From NCBI GenBank assembly GCA_039197065.1, contig JBCCUL010000001.1:248001-312000 (forward strand): 64,000 nt of DNA, written 5' to 3'. A program made the position numbers and the translations under genes. Of the stretch, positions 7,815-16,274 are shown piece after piece (the first letter of the stretch is position 1; every line of letters begins with the position of its first letter). This DNA comes from JANQPX01 sp039197065. Lineage in GTDB: Bacteria; Pseudomonadota; Alphaproteobacteria; Geminicoccales; Geminicoccaceae. Below the pieces are notes generated by a model that worked only from the letters and a program-made list of their open reading frames with translations, ran no database searches and was not told the DNA's origin.

Positions 7815-8089
7815 CCTCGCCGCCGACCACCGACGAGATCGCCGAACGCATCCTGGAGCTTTGCCAACAACGCGGCCCCGAAAAGAGCATCTGCCCCTCC
7901 GAAGCGGCCAGGTCGCTGGCGAGCGACTACGTTGACTTGGACTGGCGGTGCTTGATGGAACCGGTTCGCCAGGTTGCCGGACTGCTCGCCAAGGCAGGAC
8001 GCATCGAGGCGTGTCAAAAGGGGAGGGTGATCGACATCGAGCAGGCCAAGGGTGCCATTCGTCTTCGGATTGTCGACAAGCGCAATTGA
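7811..8089 (+). CDS. DUF3253 family protein
   Basis: 92-residue soluble protein that resembles the DUF3253 family, small winged-helix-like proteins of unknown function. EIAERILELCQQRGPEKSIC, PSEAARSLA and LMEPVRQVAGLLAKAGRIEA are the recognisable segments; the last resembles a recognition helix plus wing. The GTG start overlaps the stop of the 6-4 photolyase gene by four bases, so the two are probably co-translated. DUF3253 genes are often seen beside photolyase genes, and a link to light or repair is plausible but untested. A function cannot be given. Confidence 0.8.
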   Translation: MTSPPTTDEIAERILELCQQRGPEKSICPSEAARSLASDYVDLDWRCLMEPVRQVAGLLAKAGRIEACQKGRVIDIEQAKGAIRLRIVDKRN

Positions 8090-8250
8090 ATGTCTCGCAA
8101 ACTCTCCTGAAGAAGGTCCTAACCTCACCCTAGGCAGTCCTGCTCCTGACTGTATAAGGGGTGCACAGGTTACGACTTCATGGACCAAGCGGTGAGCGCT
8201 GCCGACGGCATGCTCGCCGATGTCATTCTTTTCAGCAGAAGGTCCTTTCC

Positions 8251-9351
8251 ATGTTCCGAACATTCCTGTCGATCGTCGCGGCTTTTTGGCTTTGGCACGC
8301 CGGTCAATCCCCGTTGCTCGCGCAGGATCAGCCGGCGCCGAGCGTCGTCGTAGCCCCGATCGAAAGCATGGACGTTACGCCGAGCTTCAGCTTCGTCGGC
8401 CGCGTTCAGGCCGTCGACAGGGTGGATTTGCGAGCCCGCGTTCAAGGCTATGTCGAAGAGCGCCATTTTCGCGAAGGCGGCGAAGTGAAGGCGGGTGATC
8501 TGTTGTTCACCCTGGAGAAAGCGCCCTACCAGGTCGTGGTCGATCAGCGCGAGGCTGATCTGGCCGGCGCCGAGGCGACGCTCAAAGAAGCGACAGCCGA
8601 GCTTGCGCGCAAACAGGATCTGGTCGGCCGAGGCGTGCTGTCTGCAGCTGAACTCGACACGGCCTCGGCTCAGGAAGCAACGGCGAACGCCAATGTGCTC
8701 CAGGCGAAAGCTGCCCTAAGAGAAGCCGAACTCGATCTCAGCTACACCGACATTAAAAGCCCGATCGACGGCCGGATCGGCGAAGCGCGCTACAGTGTTG
8801 GGAATCTGGTCAGCACCAGCAGCGAGCCGCTCGCCACCGTCACCAGCATCGATCCCATCTACATTACGATCGCGATCAGCGAGAAGCGGCTGATCGATGC
8901 CAGGCGTGAAGGAGTAGACATCGAAAACCCGCCGGTCGCACCGCATCTGACGCTTTCCGACGGCAGCCGCTACGAGCATGACGGCAATTTCGATTTCCTC
9001 GGCACGGAGGTCAACCAAAGCACCGACACGGTACAGGCGCGCGCTGTTTTCCCGAACCCCGAGCGCATTCTGCTGCCGGGGCAATTCGTCAGCGTGGTCG
9101 TTCGGCAAAAGGAGACCGAGACAGCGCTCGTGGTGCCGCAGATCGCGGTGCAGGAAGATCAGCAGGGCTATTTCGCGTTGGTGGTCAATGATGCCAATCA
9201 GGTCGAGATCCGGCGCATCGTCGTCGGTGATCAGGTGGATAGCGTCTGGGTGCTCGAAGACGGGCTCGCCGAGGGCGATCAGGTGATCGTCCAGGGTCTG
9301 CAGAAGGTGCGTCCTGAGATGACCGTCAACCCGGTCACCGAGGGGAGCTAA
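8251..9351 (+). CDS. RND efflux transporter, periplasmic adaptor (membrane fusion) subunit
   Basis: 366-residue adaptor linking an inner-membrane RND pump to an outer-membrane channel. I chose the ATG at 8251 because it has AGAAGG upstream and gives a clean signal peptide (FLSIVAAFWLWHAG); a longer frame to 8161 adds residues unlike the family. After the signal come the lipoyl-like half with VQGYVEERHFREGGEVKAGD, a coiled-coil hairpin (about residues 90-150), the second lipoyl half with SYTDIKSPIDGRIG, and a beta-barrel ending in RPEMTVNPV. It sits three bases before the pump gene. No TolC-like channel or TetR regulator is adjacent, so a channel must be supplied from elsewhere. Confidence 0.93.
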   Translation: MFRTFLSIVAAFWLWHAGQSPLLAQDQPAPSVVVAPIESMDVTPSFSFVGRVQAVDRVDLRARVQGYVEERHFREGGEVKAGDLLFTLEKAPYQVVVDQREADLAGAEATLKEATAELARKQDLVGRGVLSAAELDTASAQEATANANVLQAKAALREAELDLSYTDIKSPIDGRIGEARYSVGNLVSTSSEPLATVTSIDPIYITIAISEKRLIDARREGVDIENPPVAPHLTLSDGSRYEHDGNFDFLGTEVNQSTDTVQARAVFPNPERILLPGQFVSVVVRQKETETALVVPQIAVQEDQQGYFALVVNDANQVEIRRIVVGDQVDSVWVLEDGLAEGDQVIVQGLQKVRPEMTVNPVTEGS

Positions 9352-9354
9352 GCG

Positions 9355-12300
9355 ATGCTCTCCGGCTTCTTCATCGACCGGCCGAAGTTCGCGCTGGTGA
9401 TCTCGATCGTGTTCCTGCTCGCGGGCGGGATTTCGATCAACTTGATCCCGGTCGCCGAGTTCCCCGAAATCACGCCGCCGCAGGTGCAGGTGACCACAAG
9501 CTATCCCGGCGCCAGCGCCGACGTCGTCGAGCAGTCGGTCGCCGCACCGATCGAAGCGCAGGTGAACGGCGTCGACGGCATGCTCTACATGTCGTCACGC
9601 AGTTCCAACAGCGGGAGCTACGAGCTTACCGTGACCTTCGAGGTCGGCACCGATCCGGACATCGCCGCGGTCAATGTGCAGAACCGCGTGACCATCGCGA
9701 ATGCCCAGCTGCCGCAGGAAGTGCGGGACCAGGGCGTCACCACGCAAAAGCAGTCCGCCAACATGCTGCTGGTGATCAATCTGAGTTCGCCCGAGGGATC
9801 GAAGGATGCCCTCTTCCTCAGCAACTACGCCTCGATTTACATGCAGGATCGTTTGGCGCGTATCAACGGCGTCGGCAGTGTGGCCCAGTTCGGCGCGCTC
9901 GATTACGGCATGCGCGTCTGGATGGACCCGGAGCGGCTGACCTCGCTCGGTCTCACCACCGCCGATGTCGCCAATGCGATCGAAAGCCAGAACATCCAGG
10001 CGTCGGCAGGTCAGCTCGGAGCACCACCTTTCGAGGGTGATCCGCCGTTTCAATATACGCTGCAGGCCAAAGGCCGCTTGGTCAGCGTCGAGGAGTTTGA
10101 AAACATCGTAATCCGGGCGGAGGCCGATGGCTCCTTCGTTCGTCTCCGTGACATCGCCCGCATCGAACTCGGCTCGCAGAGCTACAGCGCGATCTCGAAG
10201 CTGAACAATCAGCCCGGCGCTTCGATCGCGGTCTATCAGTCGCCCGGCGCCAACGCGCTCGACGTGGCGGATCAGATCTATGCCGAGCTCGAGGACATGG
10301 CGGTCAGCTTTCCCCCGGATATGACCTACGGCATCCTCTACGACACCACGCGCGCCGTACGCGCCTCCGTCCAGGAGGTGCTCGAAACGCTCGCCATTAC
10401 CTTCGTTCTGGTGGTGTTGGTCACCTTCCTCTTCCTCGGTGACTGGCGCTCGACCCTGATCCCGACGCTGGCGATTCCGGTGTCCTTGATCGGCGCGTTC
10501 GCCGTCCTCTACGCCATCGGCTTTTCCGCCAACATGATCACGCTGTTCGCCATCATCCTGGCGATCGGCATCGTGGTCGATGACAGCATCGTCGTGGTCG
10601 AAAACGTTCAGCGCGTCATGACCGAGACTGGGGCGAACGCTCGCGATGCAACCCGTCAGGCTATGGGTGAAGTCACCGGTCCGGTGATCGCGACCACGTT
10701 GGTTCTGCTCGCCGTCTTCGTGCCGGTGACCTTCATGCCCGGCATCACCGGCGAGCTCTACAAACAATTCGCGCTCACCATCTGCGTCGCCGTTGTCATC
10801 TCTTCGATCAATGCGCTGACGCTGGCGCCAGCCCTCTGCTCTCTCCTCCTAAAGCCCGGCAGCGGCACGGCGAAGGGGCCGCTCAAGGCCTTTGCCTGGC
10901 TCGTCGAGCGCTTCAGGAACGGTTATGTCTGGGTGGTCGAAAAACTGATCCGCTTCATGCCGGTCAGTCTCGTGATCCTGATCGCGTTTGCCGGCGGCAC
11001 CTACTACCTGTTCCAGAAGACGCCGTCCGGCTTCATCCCGTTCGAGGACAAGGGCGTTTTCTTCGTCAACGTCCAGCTTCCCGATGGCGCGTCGCTCTCG
11101 CGCACGGAGGAGGTCACCGATGAGGTGACGGAGATGCTGCTGGCAACCGACGGCGTCACCGACGTCATCTCGGTCGCAGGGTTCAGCATCCTTGCAGGCG
11201 CCGCCTCCAACAGCTCGCTGGTCATCCCGATCCTTGCACCCTGGGAGGATCGCACCGCCTTCGAGCTGCAGTGGTTCATGATCCTAGGGCAGGTAAACCA
11301 GAAGCTGGCCGCGATCCCGGAAGCGACCGCCTTCGGCTTTCCGCTACCGCCGATCATGGGGCTCGGCACCGGCGGCGGCTTCGAGGCGCAGCTTCAGGAC
11401 TATGAAAGCCGGAGCCCGCAGGAGCTGGCGGCCGCGGTGCGCAGCCTGGTGTTCGGCGCCAATCAGAGCGACACGCTGAAAGATGTGTTCAGCACCTATT
11501 CCGCCAATGTCCCGCAGCTGTTCTTGCAGGTCGATCGGGAAAAGGCCGAGACCCTTGGCGTCGAGATCTCGGAGATCTTCAGAACGCTCCAGGCCAATCT
11601 CGGTTCGCTCTACATCAACGACTTCAACCTGTTCGGTAAGGTCTATCGCGTCGTTATCCAGGCGGAGGCTGATCAACGCAACTCGATCGATGATATCGAC
11701 CGCATCCACGTCAGAAACGCCAGTGGCGACATGGTGCCGCTCAGCACCCTGGTCGAGGTCGAGCCGATCCTGGGGCCGCTTTCCATCTCTCGCTACAACC
11801 AGCTGAAGTCTGCATCCATCAATGGTTCGCCCGCCGATGGCAGAAGCACCGGGGAGGCGATCGCTGCGCTGGAAGAGGTGGCGGCCGATGCGCTTCCGGA
11901 TGGCTTCGGCATCGAGTGGACGGGGACATCCGCTCAGGAACTGGAAGCGGGCGGACTCGTGGTGTTCATCTTCGCGCTCGCCCTCATCTTCGCCTATCTC
12001 TTCCTGGTCGCCCAATATGAAAGCTGGATGCTGCCGCTTTCCGTCGTGAGCTCCGTGGTCATCGCCATCTTCGGCGCCCTGGTGCCGCTCGCGCTTCTTC
12101 CCTTCCTCGACAACAATCTCTACGCGCAGATCGGCATCGTCATGCTGATCGGTCTCGCCAGCAAGAACGCCATCCTGATCGTGGAGTTCGCCAAGGCCAG
12201 TCGGGAGGAGGGCAAGGGCGTCACGGATGCGGCTCTTCTCGCGGCCAGACTTCGCTTCCGCGCCGTGATGATGACCGCCCTTTCCTTCATCCTCGGCGTC

Positions 12301-12486
12301 CTCCCGCTGGTTTTCGCAACCGGTGCTGGGGCGGCGAGCCGCGTTTCGGTCGGCTTCGTCGTCGTCGCCGGCATGGTGTTCGCGACCTTCATCGGCGTGT
12401 TCTTCATCCCCGTTCTCTACGTCGCCTTTCAGCGCCTGCGCGAATGGATGAAGTCCTTCACACGCTCGGCTGCACAGGCCTCATAG
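9355..12486 (+). CDS. RND multidrug efflux pump, AcrB/MexB (HAE1) type
   Basis: 1043-residue proton-driven exporter of the inner membrane, full length for the family. The start MLSGFFIDRPKFALVISIVF is the usual first transmembrane helix. The TM4 proton relay is intact as GIVVDDSIVVVENV, with D409-D410, and the matching TM10 lysine is K937 in GLASKNAILIVEFA. Two large periplasmic loops follow TM1 and TM7. Substrates cannot be read; HAE1 members export amphiphilic drugs, detergents and dyes. The gene follows its adaptor directly and is followed by a weak hairpin and then a TRAP operon. Confidence 0.95.
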   Translation: MLSGFFIDRPKFALVISIVFLLAGGISINLIPVAEFPEITPPQVQVTTSYPGASADVVEQSVAAPIEAQVNGVDGMLYMSSRSSNSGSYELTVTFEVGTDPDIAAVNVQNRVTIANAQLPQEVRDQGVTTQKQSANMLLVINLSSPEGSKDALFLSNYASIYMQDRLARINGVGSVAQFGALDYGMRVWMDPERLTSLGLTTADVANAIESQNIQASAGQLGAPPFEGDPPFQYTLQAKGRLVSVEEFENIVIRAEADGSFVRLRDIARIELGSQSYSAISKLNNQPGASIAVYQSPGANALDVADQIYAELEDMAVSFPPDMTYGILYDTTRAVRASVQEVLETLAITFVLVVLVTFLFLGDWRSTLIPTLAIPVSLIGAFAVLYAIGFSANMITLFAIILAIGIVVDDSIVVVENVQRVMTETGANARDATRQAMGEVTGPVIATTLVLLAVFVPVTFMPGITGELYKQFALTICVAVVISSINALTLAPALCSLLLKPGSGTAKGPLKAFAWLVERFRNGYVWVVEKLIRFMPVSLVILIAFAGGTYYLFQKTPSGFIPFEDKGVFFVNVQLPDGASLSRTEEVTDEVTEMLLATDGVTDVISVAGFSILAGAASNSSLVIPILAPWEDRTAFELQWFMILGQVNQKLAAIPEATAFGFPLPPIMGLGTGGGFEAQLQDYESRSPQELAAAVRSLVFGANQSDTLKDVFSTYSANVPQLFLQVDREKAETLGVEISEIFRTLQANLGSLYINDFNLFGKVYRVVIQAEADQRNSIDDIDRIHVRNASGDMVPLSTLVEVEPILGPLSISRYNQLKSASINGSPADGRSTGEAIAALEEVAADALPDGFGIEWTGTSAQELEAGGLVVFIFALALIFAYLFLVAQYESWMLPLSVVSSVVIAIFGALVPLALLPFLDNNLYAQIGIVMLIGLASKNAILIVEFAKASREEGKGVTDAALLAARLRFRAVMMTALSFILGVLPLVFATGAGAASRVSVGFVVVAGMVFATFIGVFFIPVLYVAFQRLREWMKSFTRSAAQAS

Positions 12487-12553
12487 TTCGTTAGTAAGTT
12501 CCCTTCTGCGCGCGACGCTGATACCTCTGAAGACAGATCAAGGCTCTTCGGAA

Positions 12554-12574
12554 TGCCCTTGCATACGGAGGGCA
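12554..12574 (+). terminator. Weak hairpin between RND and TRAP operons
   Basis: TGCCCT pairs with AGGGCA across a nine-base loop, inside the 134-base gap after the RND pump. There is no T-run, so it may be only a weak terminator or a transcript end stabiliser. The remaining gap shows an AGGGAG ribosome-binding site for the next gene and nothing else clear. Confidence 0.3.
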
Positions 12575-12620
12575 GATCCCGAGCGCCGTCTCGGACAATG
12601 ATCCAATCAGGGAGATCACC

Positions 12621-13652
12621 ATGAAGACTTTTGCAAGCAGGCTGGCGATCGCCGGACTTGCGATGTTCGGTGCTTCGGCGTCGGCCGCCGCCCAGGAAGT
12701 CACGCTCACCCTAGCGCATTTCCTGAGCCCCAAAGCGCCGCCGCATGCCGAGTTTCTCGAACCTTGGGCCAAGAAGATCGAAGCGGAGTCGGATGGGCGG
12801 ATCGCGATCGAGATCTTTCCCTCCATGACCCTTGGCGGCAAGCCGCCGGAGCTCTACAGGCAGCTGCGCGATGGTGCGGCGGACATCGTCTGGACCGTCA
12901 CCGGCTACACGCCCGGCGTCTTCCCGAGAAGCGAGGTGTTTGAACTCCCGACCGTGCACAAAAACTCGGCGCGCGCGACGACCCTTGCGATCCAGGACAG
13001 CTTCGAACTGGTCGCCGAGGACTTTGCGGACATCAAACCGCTCCTTGTGCATGTTCATGCCGGCCAGGCTCTGCATCTCGTCGATGGCTGCATCGGCGAT
13101 CCGAGCGAGCTCGGCGGCCTGAAGCTGCGCACGCCGTCGCGCACCGGTGCCTGGATGATCGAAGCCTGGGGCGCCGAGCCTGTGGGCATGCCTGTGCCGG
13201 CGCTGCCGCAAGCGCTTTCCAAGGGCACGATCGACGGCACGCTGATCCCCTTCGAGGTCATGCCGCCCTTCAAGGTGCATGAGCTGACTACATGCTCCAT
13301 CACCGGCACGGACGACAACCGCTTCGGCACGGCGGTTTTTTTGTTCGCCATGAACCAGGACAGCTATGACGGCTTGCCCGACGACCTGAAGGCTGTGATC
13401 GACGCCAATTCCGGCATGGCCATCGCCGAGGAGACCGGTGCGCTCTGGGATCGGATCGAGGGGCCGGGTCAGGAGATGCAGAAGAAAACCGGATCGCCCG
13501 TCGAGGCCTTGGACCAGGCGGGGACGGATGCGTTGGATGCGCTCGGCGAGCAGGTTGTGCAGCGTTGGGTCGAGGAGGCCTCCAGCAACGGCATCGACGC
13601 GGAAGCCCTGGTCGCGGTGGCGCGCGATGCGATCGCCGCGCATAGCAACTGA
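12621..13652 (+). CDS. TRAP transporter substrate-binding protein, DctP type
   Basis: 343-residue periplasmic receptor of a sodium-driven TRAP uptake system. A clear signal peptide ends at about residue 24 (SASAAAQE). The mature part has family segments: LAHFLSPKAPPHAEFLEPWA, a GAADIVWTVTGYTPGVFPRS stretch, GLKLRTPSRTGAWMIEAWGA with the Arg that usually clamps a carboxylate, and PQALSKGTIDGTLIPFE. A carboxylate ligand is therefore likely, but its identity is unknown. A GGGAG motif precedes the ATG. It is followed by a 10-bp hairpin and then the two membrane subunits. Confidence 0.93.
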   Translation: MKTFASRLAIAGLAMFGASASAAAQEVTLTLAHFLSPKAPPHAEFLEPWAKKIEAESDGRIAIEIFPSMTLGGKPPELYRQLRDGAADIVWTVTGYTPGVFPRSEVFELPTVHKNSARATTLAIQDSFELVAEDFADIKPLLVHVHAGQALHLVDGCIGDPSELGGLKLRTPSRTGAWMIEAWGAEPVGMPVPALPQALSKGTIDGTLIPFEVMPPFKVHELTTCSITGTDDNRFGTAVFLFAMNQDSYDGLPDDLKAVIDANSGMAIAEETGALWDRIEGPGQEMQKKTGSPVEALDQAGTDALDALGEQVVQRWVEEASSNGIDAEALVAVARDAIAAHSN

Positions 13653-13664
13653 TCATCGGATGCA

Positions 13665-13704
13665 GGATCGACGGGATGGCCAGGCAAAAGCGATCCCGTC
13701 GACC
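13665..13704 (+). other. Hairpin between TRAP binding protein and membrane subunits
   Basis: TCGACGGGAT (13668-13677) pairs perfectly with ATCCCGTCGA (13693-13702), with flanking GG/CC able to extend it. It fills most of the 66-base gap between dctP and dctQ. Its position matches the ABC operon hairpins at 1173-1219, where a binding-protein gene precedes permeases. mRNA stabilisation of the receptor message is the likely role (inference). Confidence 0.55.
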
Positions 13705-13718
13705 GATGGCGGTGAGCC

Positions 13719-14216
13719 ATGACGAAAGTAGCGGAACGGCTCGCCGCTGGTTTTGCCCTTATGGGCGGCGTTCTCCTGATCGCGATCATGATCGTGACGT
13801 CGATCAATGTCAGCGCTTTCGGTCTCGATCGGCTAGCGCGTCAGTTCGGATCGAATGTCGCCGCCTTGCCCGGTTATGAGGACTTCGTCCGGCTCGCTAT
13901 CTCCTCTGCCGCCTTGATGTTCTTGCCCTACTGCCAGTTCCGCCGCGGCCATGTCGCGGTCGATCTGTTCGTCTCACGTCTGCCGGAACGATTTCGCCAA
14001 AGCCTTGACCGCCTCTGGCTGCTGGCGATCGTCTTGCTGGCTCTGTTCCTCGCCTACTGGATGCTGCAGGGCATGCTGGAAACCCAGGCGGACAATGCGC
14101 TTTCGCCGGTGCTGAGCTGGCCGGAATGGCCCTTCTACCTGCCGGGCATTCTCTCCCTCCTCCTATGGGCGCTGGTCGCCCTCGTTCAGGCCGCAAGCGG
14201 GGAAGAGGGTGTTTGA
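13719..14216 (+). CDS. TRAP transporter small permease, DctQ type
   Basis: 165-residue inner-membrane protein with four predicted membrane segments, starting at LAAGFALMGGVLLIAIMIVT and ending at FYLPGILSLLLWALVALVQA. The conserved DctQ phrase LMFLPYCQFRRGHVAVDLF lies at about residues 66-84. The ATG is chosen on the hydrophobic start and the short gap to dctP. The gene overlaps the large permease by eight bases, so the two are made together. Confidence 0.9.
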   Translation: MTKVAERLAAGFALMGGVLLIAIMIVTSINVSAFGLDRLARQFGSNVAALPGYEDFVRLAISSAALMFLPYCQFRRGHVAVDLFVSRLPERFRQSLDRLWLLAIVLLALFLAYWMLQGMLETQADNALSPVLSWPEWPFYLPGILSLLLWALVALVQAASGEEGV

Positions 14217-15603
14217 GCGCGAGGTCATCGGCATTCTCGGCCTGGGGGTTCTGTTCGCGCTACTGATCCTTCGCGTTCCCGTCGGTCTCGCCATGATCGC
14301 GGTGGGCATCGGCGGCAATTATGCGCTCTCGCTCGCTCTGCCCTTCTTGAAGTTCGAACCCTATCTGAAGCAGTTCAAGACGCTGCTCTGGGGGACGGTC
14401 GCGAATTACGAACTCTCGGTCGTGCCGCTCTTCATTTTCATGGGCTACCTCGCCAGCCATGCCAAACTGAGCCGCGACCTGTTTCAGGGCTTCAACGCGC
14501 TGGTCGGCCGCTTCCGTGGCGGCGTCGCCATGGCGGCGATCAGCGCCTGCGCCGGCTTCGGGGCGGTCTGCGGTTCCTCCCTTGCAACCGCCTCGACCAT
14601 GGGACGGGTGGCGCTTCCGGAACTGAAACGTCTCCACTACGCGCCAAAGCTTGCGACCGGCACGCTCGCCGCAGGCGGCACGCTCGGCATCCTCATTCCG
14701 CCGTCCGTGGCGCTCGTGATCTACGCGATCATCGTCGAAGCCTCGATCATCCAGATGTTTCAAGCGGCGATCATTCCAGGCCTGATCGCCGTCCTCTTCT
14801 TCATCCTGGTCATCGCGCTCCTGGTGCGCCTCAACCCGGAGATCGCGCCCGAGACCGCGACGCTTTCGCCCGAAGCCAGGCGCACCGCTCTGATCCGCCT
14901 CATCCCTGTCGTGATCATCTTCGGCGCCATCATCCTCGGCCTCGGCATCGGGCTCTTCACGCCAACGCCGGCCGCCGCTATCGGCGCGATGGCCATCCTG
15001 CTCTACGGCCTGGCGCTGCGTCTCTGGAGCCGGGATGACGGTTTGAGCCTTGGCGGGATCAAGACCTCCATGCTGGATACGGCAGTCACATCAGGCATGA
15101 TCTACTTCATCCTGTTCGGCGCCGAGGTCCTGAAGGGTTTTTTTGCGCGCGCCGGCCTGCCTGCGGCCATGGCGTCCTGGACGGCGACCAGCGGCATCGA
15201 CCCCTGGCTGCTCCTGATCATCCTGCTGCTGATCCTGATCCTGCTCGGCTGTTTCATGGACAGCCTCGCCATGATCCTCGTGGTCGTGCCGTTCATCTGG
15301 CCGGCCTTGGTCGATCTGAACGGCGGGGACTATGCGACGGCCGATAGCGCCGCCTTCGGTCTCGGCACGGAGGAGCTGAAAATCTGGTTCGGCATCATCG
15401 CGCTCGTGGTGGTCGAACTTGGTCTCATCACGCCGCCGGTGGGTCTGAACGTCTTCATCATCTCGGCGCTGGCGCAAAATGTGCGCATGGGCGAGGTCTT
15501 CGCGGGCGTGATGCCGTTTTTCGGCATCGAAATCGTCCGCATCGCGCTCCTCCTGGCCATTCCAGGTCTCTGCCTGTTCCTGCCGCGGCTCCTGTCCGGA
15601 TAG
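14209..15603 (+). CDS. TRAP transporter large permease, DctM type
   Basis: 464-residue membrane subunit that carries the transport pathway and sodium sites; somewhat longer than the usual 425-440. The GTG start at 14209 overlaps dctQ and leads straight into the first helix. Family features include GGVAMAAISACAGFGAVCGS at about residue 104, the turn AGGTLGILIPPSVALVIYA at about 155, and near the end LGLITPPVGLNVFIISA. An insertion of about 30 residues in the 380s region (GGDYATADSAAFGLGTEE) accounts for the extra length. It ends at a hairpin shared with the convergent Lrp-type gene. Confidence 0.93.
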   Translation: MFEREVIGILGLGVLFALLILRVPVGLAMIAVGIGGNYALSLALPFLKFEPYLKQFKTLLWGTVANYELSVVPLFIFMGYLASHAKLSRDLFQGFNALVGRFRGGVAMAAISACAGFGAVCGSSLATASTMGRVALPELKRLHYAPKLATGTLAAGGTLGILIPPSVALVIYAIIVEASIIQMFQAAIIPGLIAVLFFILVIALLVRLNPEIAPETATLSPEARRTALIRLIPVVIIFGAIILGLGIGLFTPTPAAAIGAMAILLYGLALRLWSRDDGLSLGGIKTSMLDTAVTSGMIYFILFGAEVLKGFFARAGLPAAMASWTATSGIDPWLLLIILLLILILLGCFMDSLAMILVVVPFIWPALVDLNGGDYATADSAAFGLGTEELKIWFGIIALVVVELGLITPPVGLNVFIISALAQNVRMGEVFAGVMPFFGIEIVRIALLLAIPGLCLFLPRLLSG

Positions 15604-15618
15604 TCGACGCGGTCGACT
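15602..15618. terminator. Hairpin between convergent dctM and lrp genes
   Basis: AGTCGAC-GCG-GTCGACT is a perfect 7-bp inverted repeat overlapping the dctM stop codon. It occupies the 28-base gap between two convergent genes. It lacks a T-run on either strand, so termination efficiency is uncertain. Confidence 0.4.
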
Positions 15619-15631
15619 CGCTTGGCCTGCT

Positions 15632-16093
15632 CTACGTCAGATAGTCCAGCGGCAGGGCTGTCGTATATTTGATCTGCTCCATGGCGAAGCTGGAGCTGAC
15701 GTCGTCCAGGTCGATCTCGGCGATCAGGCGCTTGTAGAACGCGTCATAGGCGGCGATGTCGGGAACCGCGACGCGCAGGAGATAATCGATCTCGCCGCTC
15801 ATCCTGTAGAATTCAACGACTTCCGGCATCTTGTTGACGATGTCGGCGAACCGAGCGAGCCACTCGGCATTGTGCTTGCTGGTACGGATCGAGACGAACA
15901 CGTTGACGCCGGCATTGATCTTCTGGCTGTCCAGCACCGCGACCCGCTTGCGGATCACCTTGGCCTCTTCCAGCTTTTGAATGCGCCGCCAGCAGGGCGT
16001 GGAGGACAGGCCGACCTTCCGCGCGATCTCGGCAAGCGGCATCGTGGCGTCCCGCTGCAAGATCTCCAAAATCTGCCGATCGGTGGCGTCCAT
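15632..16093 (-). CDS. Lrp/AsnC family transcriptional regulator
   Basis: 153-residue feast/famine regulator. An N-terminal helix-turn-helix (DATDRQILEILQRDATMPLA, then EIARKVGLSSTPCWRRIQKL) is followed by the RAM ligand-binding domain (VNVFVSIRTSKHNAEWLARF and the MSGEIDYLLRVAVPDIAAYD segment). Residues in the RAM domain usually bind an amino acid and set the octamer state. It is divergent from the siroheme/sulfate reduction operon, and the 181-base gap between them holds AT-rich inverted repeats, so control of that operon, for instance by cysteine or methionine, is likely but inferred. Its stop faces the TRAP operon across a hairpin. Confidence 0.93.
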   Translation of the reverse strand: MDATDRQILEILQRDATMPLAEIARKVGLSSTPCWRRIQKLEEAKVIRKRVAVLDSQKINAGVNVFVSIRTSKHNAEWLARFADIVNKMPEVVEFYRMSGEIDYLLRVAVPDIAAYDAFYKRLIAEIDLDDVSSSFAMEQIKYTTALPLDYLT

Positions 16094-16109
16094 GGTTTCT
16101 ATCCGTCTT

Positions 16110-16136
16110 GGAAGATTTTTCTAGAAACATCTTTCC
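16110..16136. promoter_or_regulatory. Nested AT-rich inverted repeat, candidate Lrp operator
   Basis: GGAAGAT (16110-16116) and ATCTTTCC (16129-16136) flank the perfect palindrome TTTCTAGAAA (16118-16127). It starts 17 bases before the lrp ATG on the other strand. Lrp-family proteins bind AT-rich imperfect palindromes near their own start, so this is a good autoregulation site; binding is inferred. Confidence 0.45.
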
Positions 16137-16172
16137 TGAATTAGTTTCATTCTCCATTTTCTGTCAACAAGC

Positions 16173-16189
16173 GAATTTAGAGAAAATTC
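16173..16189. promoter_or_regulatory. Second inverted repeat in lrp-cysG gap
   Basis: GAATTT (16173-16178) and AAATTC (16184-16189) form a 6-bp inverted repeat with a five-base centre, about 85-100 bases before the siroheme gene start. The two repeats in this gap have centres roughly 58 bases apart, close to an integral number of helical turns, as expected for a multimeric Lrp-type protein. This is inference from position. Confidence 0.35.
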
Positions 16190-16274
16190 TTTCTCTTTTC
16201 GCCCCGGTAACGTTGTTTGCCGCTCTGCTATTTTCGCCTATCCCGGATAAGGAACAGCTCCGGGATGACGCGTC

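Noticed and set aside
8127..8159. Imperfect inverted repeat (CAGTC...GACTG) before the RND adaptor
   Set aside because: Only five perfect pairs with loose flanks; not strong enough to call a terminator or operator.
8161..8250. 30-residue N-terminal extension of the RND adaptor
   Set aside because: The extension is Arg/His-rich and unlike a signal peptide; the ATG at 8251 has a ribosome-binding site and a proper signal sequence.
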